DNA of 64,000 nt, taken from contig NC_005027.1 of NCBI RefSeq assembly GCF_000196115.1, positions 2,914,001 through 2,978,000 on the forward strand, read 5' to 3'. This document shows, piece after piece, positions 61,290 through 64,000 of the stretch. The notes under the pieces are model-generated. The model made no database searches. It had not been told where the DNA came from and saw nothing but the letters and a program-made list of their open reading frames with translations. Numbering within the stretch: position 1 is the first letter of the stretch; every line of letters begins with the position of its first letter. The position numbers and the translations under genes are program-made. The stretch is from Rhodopirellula baltica SH 1 (lineage in GTDB: Bacteria > Planctomycetota > Planctomycetia > Pirellulales > Pirellulaceae).

Positions 61290-64000
61290 ATGCAACGAGA
61301 CATTGATAGCCAGCGACTTCACGACGACCTCCGCGGATTGGTTTCCGGTGACGTATTGTGCGACGCAGTGTCGACACAACTGTACGCATCCGACGCCAGT
61401 ATCTACCAAATTCGGCCGCTCGCTGTCGTGCGGCCACGTTCTGTGGCTGACGTGTCCGCGACCGTTCAATACGCTTGCGAAAATGACTTGCCGATTCATC
61501 CACGTGGCAGCGGTAGCGGTGTATCCGGAGAATCAGTTGGCCCCGGCATCGTCGTGGACATGTCCGCTCACATGAAGCGGATCTCTCCATCGGACGATGG
61601 GATGCAGGTCACCGTTCAGAGTGGAGCGACTCTGTCGAGCGTCAATCGCTTCTTAAAAGGACATCGGCGATGGTTTGGTCCCGATCCCGCCACGCGATCG
61701 ATCACCACCATGGGCGGTGTCATCGCGACCAATGCCTCGGGCAGTCATTACCTCCGCAGCGGCTCGGCACGCGACACCGTTTTGTCGTTGCGAATGATTG
61801 CCGCGGATGGACGTCTGGTCGAACTTTCTCAGCATGCCCCAACGCCGGCCAGCGACGATGAAACGCTAACCGATGGTGGAAACCATGATGCGATTCGAGA
61901 CCCGAACGCGTCGCTGTTGGATCGATCCGGTGAAGCAGGATTCGTCAACCGAGTCTCCCGTGGCCTAGTCGAGATCCGCAACCGGTTCAACTACCACATC
62001 GACTCCAATGCATTCGCTTCGCCCGCCAGCGGTGGGTATCGACTCGACGATCTTTACGATTCCAATAACAGGGTCGATCTGGCGAAATTCTTCAGTGGAT
62101 CTCAAGGCACGTTGGGCTTGATGGTCGACGCCACCGTTCGCACCGAAGCGATCCCGGCGCACCGCGGCGTGGTGCTGTTCTTCTTCCACCGACTCGATTC
62201 AGCCACGCGTGCCGCCGTGTCGGCCCTCGAACATGGACCAATCGCATGCGATGTCATGGACCGCCGCCTCCTTCAAATTGCTCGCGAAGGTGAAAAGCGG
62301 TTTGCGGACTTGGTGCCTCGCGAAGCGGAAGCCGCAATGCTGGTTGAGATCCAAGGTGAATCGCTTGGAGATCTTTATGATCGACTCGCCATTTTGCGAC
62401 AATCAATCTCCAGTGGCCACGATGCGGCATTTCAATCCGAAGACACCATCCGAGATGAAATTCGCGATCTTTATTGGACGTTGTTTCGACGGGTGATTCC
62501 GCGACAGTATCGAGTGCGTGGCACGCAGATGCCGTTGCCATTTGTCGAGGACATCCATTCACCACCGGAGCAATTGCCGGAGATGGTGGTTGCCGTTCAG
62601 AACGTTCTCAAGCGTCATCAAACCACCGCGACCATCTTTGCTCATGCCGGTCACGGTCAACTGCATGTTCGCCCCATGCTGGATTTGCAGAAGGAAGAAG
62701 ATCGACGAAAGATCCGTCCTCTCAGCGAAGAAATTGCCAGTGTTGTTTGGGACCGCGGTGGACAAATCGGAGTCGAACACGCCGCCGGACTCAGCCGCTC
62801 TTACTTGATGCCAAAGCAATCGGGCGAACTTTGGCAAGCGATGGGGCAAGTCAAACGATTGTTCGACCCGTATCACCGTTTCAATCCTGGCAAGCTATTC
62901 GGTGCCGTGCTGCAAAAGCCCGATGAGAACCTGCGACCGCTGGATCAAACGATTGAGATCGTCGCCTCCGGACGCAGTGTGATTCCATCGTCTCTGCCGA
63001 TGACAACCGAAAGCGCAACCGACGAAATGAATGCGTCTTCGTCCGCCAAAGCGACGGACGGGCTTGCACAGGATGGATCCAAGACGAAACCATCTTCGGA
63101 CGCGGTACCGCCGGACGACCAATCGTCGGATGATCCTCAGCCGACCAAATGGGTTGCGTCCATGATGCCGCACCAACCGGCACCTCAATTGGAAGTCCTT
63201 CAACACTGGCCCGGTGGCGCTCCCATCACGACGACCACGCGCGCCTGCAACGGGTGTGCTCGCTGCCGTGCTGACGCCTCGGATGAACGCCAGTGTCCCA
63301 TGTTCCGGATCACTTCGATCGAAGAAGCCTCTCCGCGAGCGAAGGCCAATCTGCTTCGAGGAGTCCTGAGCGGACAACTGCCCGTTTCAGAACTCACTGG
63401 AGAACGAGCCAAAGCCGTCGCGGACTTGTGCTTCAATTGTCACTCTTGTCGCGTGGAGTGCCCCGCGTCGGTCAACATTCCAAAGGTTGTCGGCGAAATC
63501 AAAGCTCAGTACGTCGCCACGAACGGTTTGACACTGTCGGATTGGTTGATCGGCCGCATCGACATGTTGGCTGCACTCGGATCACGTGTCGCATGGCTTT
63601 CCAACTGGATGCTTCGGCGACGATCACTTCGATGGTTTGCTGAACGAGCCCTTGGCTTGTCCGCTTCTCGTGAAATTCCATTGCTAGCCAGTGAATCGTT
63701 CGTCCGATACGCCGTGCGAAGACGATGGCACCGAGCCTCGCCGGCCGGCGGATTGAAAGTGGTCTACTTCGTCGACCATTTCGCGAATTATCACGATCCG
63801 GAAATTGGTCGTGCTTTGGCTGAAATCCTTCAACACAATCGCATTGGGTTTTATGTTCCGACGGGCCAAAGCTTGAGCGGGATGGGACGCATCACCGCGG
63901 GCGACCTGAAAGGTGCCCGAAGAGTCGCCAAACGCAACGTTCGCTTGTTGGCCGATGCGGTCAGGCAAGGCTACACGGTCCTGGCGACGGAACCGGCTGC
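61290..64000 (+). CDS. FAD-linked oxidase / Fe-S oxidoreductase fusion (GlcD-GlpC type), 3' end missing
   Basis: The frame runs open to the window end, 903 codons visible. An FAD_binding_4 domain (PIHPRGSGSGVSGESVG, then ATNASGSHYLRSGSARDT, about residues 60-190) and an FAD oxidase C-terminal domain (to about 535; HAGHGQLHVRP) form the GlcD half. A Ser/Asp/Pro-rich linker (about 555-625) leads to two ferredoxin-type sites: C653, C656, C659, C669 (CNGCARC...CP) and C714, C717, C720, C724 (CFNCHSCRVECP). A CCG-type domain should follow outside the window. It probably oxidises a 2-hydroxy acid such as D-lactate or glycolate and passes electrons to the membrane chain. ATG 61290 is used; TTG 61254 is possible. 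Confidence 0.88.
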   Translation, partial: MQRDIDSQRLHDDLRGLVSGDVLCDAVSTQLYASDASIYQIRPLAVVRPRSVADVSATVQYACENDLPIHPRGSGSGVSGESVGPGIVVDMSAHMKRISPSDDGMQVTVQSGATLSSVNRFLKGHRRWFGPDPATRSITTMGGVIATNASGSHYLRSGSARDTVLSLRMIAADGRLVELSQHAPTPASDDETLTDGGNHDAIRDPNASLLDRSGEAGFVNRVSRGLVEIRNRFNYHIDSNAFASPASGGYRLDDLYDSNNRVDLAKFFSGSQGTLGLMVDATVRTEAIPAHRGVVLFFFHRLDSATRAAVSALEHGPIACDVMDRRLLQIAREGEKRFADLVPREAEAAMLVEIQGESLGDLYDRLAILRQSISSGHDAAFQSEDTIRDEIRDLYWTLFRRVIPRQYRVRGTQMPLPFVEDIHSPPEQLPEMVVAVQNVLKRHQTTATIFAHAGHGQLHVRPMLDLQKEEDRRKIRPLSEEIASVVWDRGGQIGVEHAAGLSRSYLMPKQSGELWQAMGQVKRLFDPYHRFNPGKLFGAVLQKPDENLRPLDQTIEIVASGRSVIPSSLPMTTESATDEMNASSSAKATDGLAQDGSKTKPSSDAVPPDDQSSDDPQPTKWVASMMPHQPAPQLEVLQHWPGGAPITTTTRACNGCARCRADASDERQCPMFRITSIEEASPRAKANLLRGVLSGQLPVSELTGERAKAVADLCFNCHSCRVECPASVNIPKVVGEIKAQYVATNGLTLSDWLIGRIDMLAALGSRVAWLSNWMLRRRSLRWFAERALGLSASREIPLLASESFVRYAVRRRWHRASPAGGLKVVYFVDHFANYHDPEIGRALAEILQHNRIGFYVPTGQSLSGMGRITAGDLKGARRVAKRNVRLLADAVRQGYTVLATEPA

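Overview
The window looks like a chromosomal stretch of a planctomycete close to Rhodopirellula. This is inferred from the protein families and not from any database search. The pointers are two secreted DUF1080 proteins, a DUF1559 prepilin-like protein, a DUF1570 HExxH protein, a Flp pilin with the EEDGPTAVEYAVML core, an MfnB-like enzyme linked to C1 metabolism, frequent GTG/TTG starts, many secreted proteins with Lys/Glu-rich low-complexity parts, and scattered palindromic intergenic repeats. Gene density is ordinary, operons are short, and strand changes are frequent.

Layout. 1-5 kb: the end of hisE, hisG, a repeat-rich gap, and a UvrA-family gene. 5-13 kb: a secreted DUF1080 protein, small membrane proteins, a YcaQ/AlkX-type DNA glycosylase homologue, a TPR-like secreted protein, a large secreted alpha/beta hydrolase and a double-TM2 protein. 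13-16 kb: der and a family-4 uracil-DNA glycosylase, bracketed by two 108-bp elements in inverted orientation. 16-20 kb: a Flp pilin with a membrane partner on the minus strand, then an M1-type metallopeptidase overlapping a small DUF6702-like gene. 20-28 kb: an orphan ParA, a hydroxypyruvate-isomerase-like TIM barrel, a large single-pass protein of unknown function, an NhaC-type antiporter and fliG. 28-33 kb: a DUF1080 protein, a trypsin-PDZ-PA14 protease and a B12-binding radical SAM protein. 33-41 kb: lysR-gltB-gltD on the minus strand, ending in a clear terminator, then a Dabb protein. 41-46 kb: DUF1559, DUF1570, a cysteine-rich secreted protein and a rhodanese. 46-51 kb: nadE, a PP-type phosphatase abutting yqgE, a FabH-like synthase and tRNA-Gly(GCC) with its promoter and terminator. 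51-57 kb: tig, an MfnB-like gene, an RNase D with an altered Exo II residue, and an LRR membrane protein. 57-64 kb: bioD and an AguB-like amidase whose start codons overlap on opposite strands, an inositol monophosphatase-family gene, a TlpA-like thioredoxin protein, a DUF2238-like membrane protein, and a GlcD/Fe-S fusion cut by the window end.

Most genes are housekeeping: histidine, glutamate, NAD and biotin synthesis, DNA repair, protein folding, ribosome assembly and motility. I see no CRISPR array, phage, transposase gene, defence island or secondary-metabolite cluster. The best candidate for something undescribed is the repeat content. There are three kinds of hairpin-bearing repeat present in two copies each, one pair of which brackets der-udg as a potentially invertible segment, plus a separate 77-bp cruciform in front of RNase D. 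Other points of interest are the cysteine-rich secreted protein, the trypsin-PDZ-PA14 fusion, and key-residue substitutions in UvrA and RNase D.
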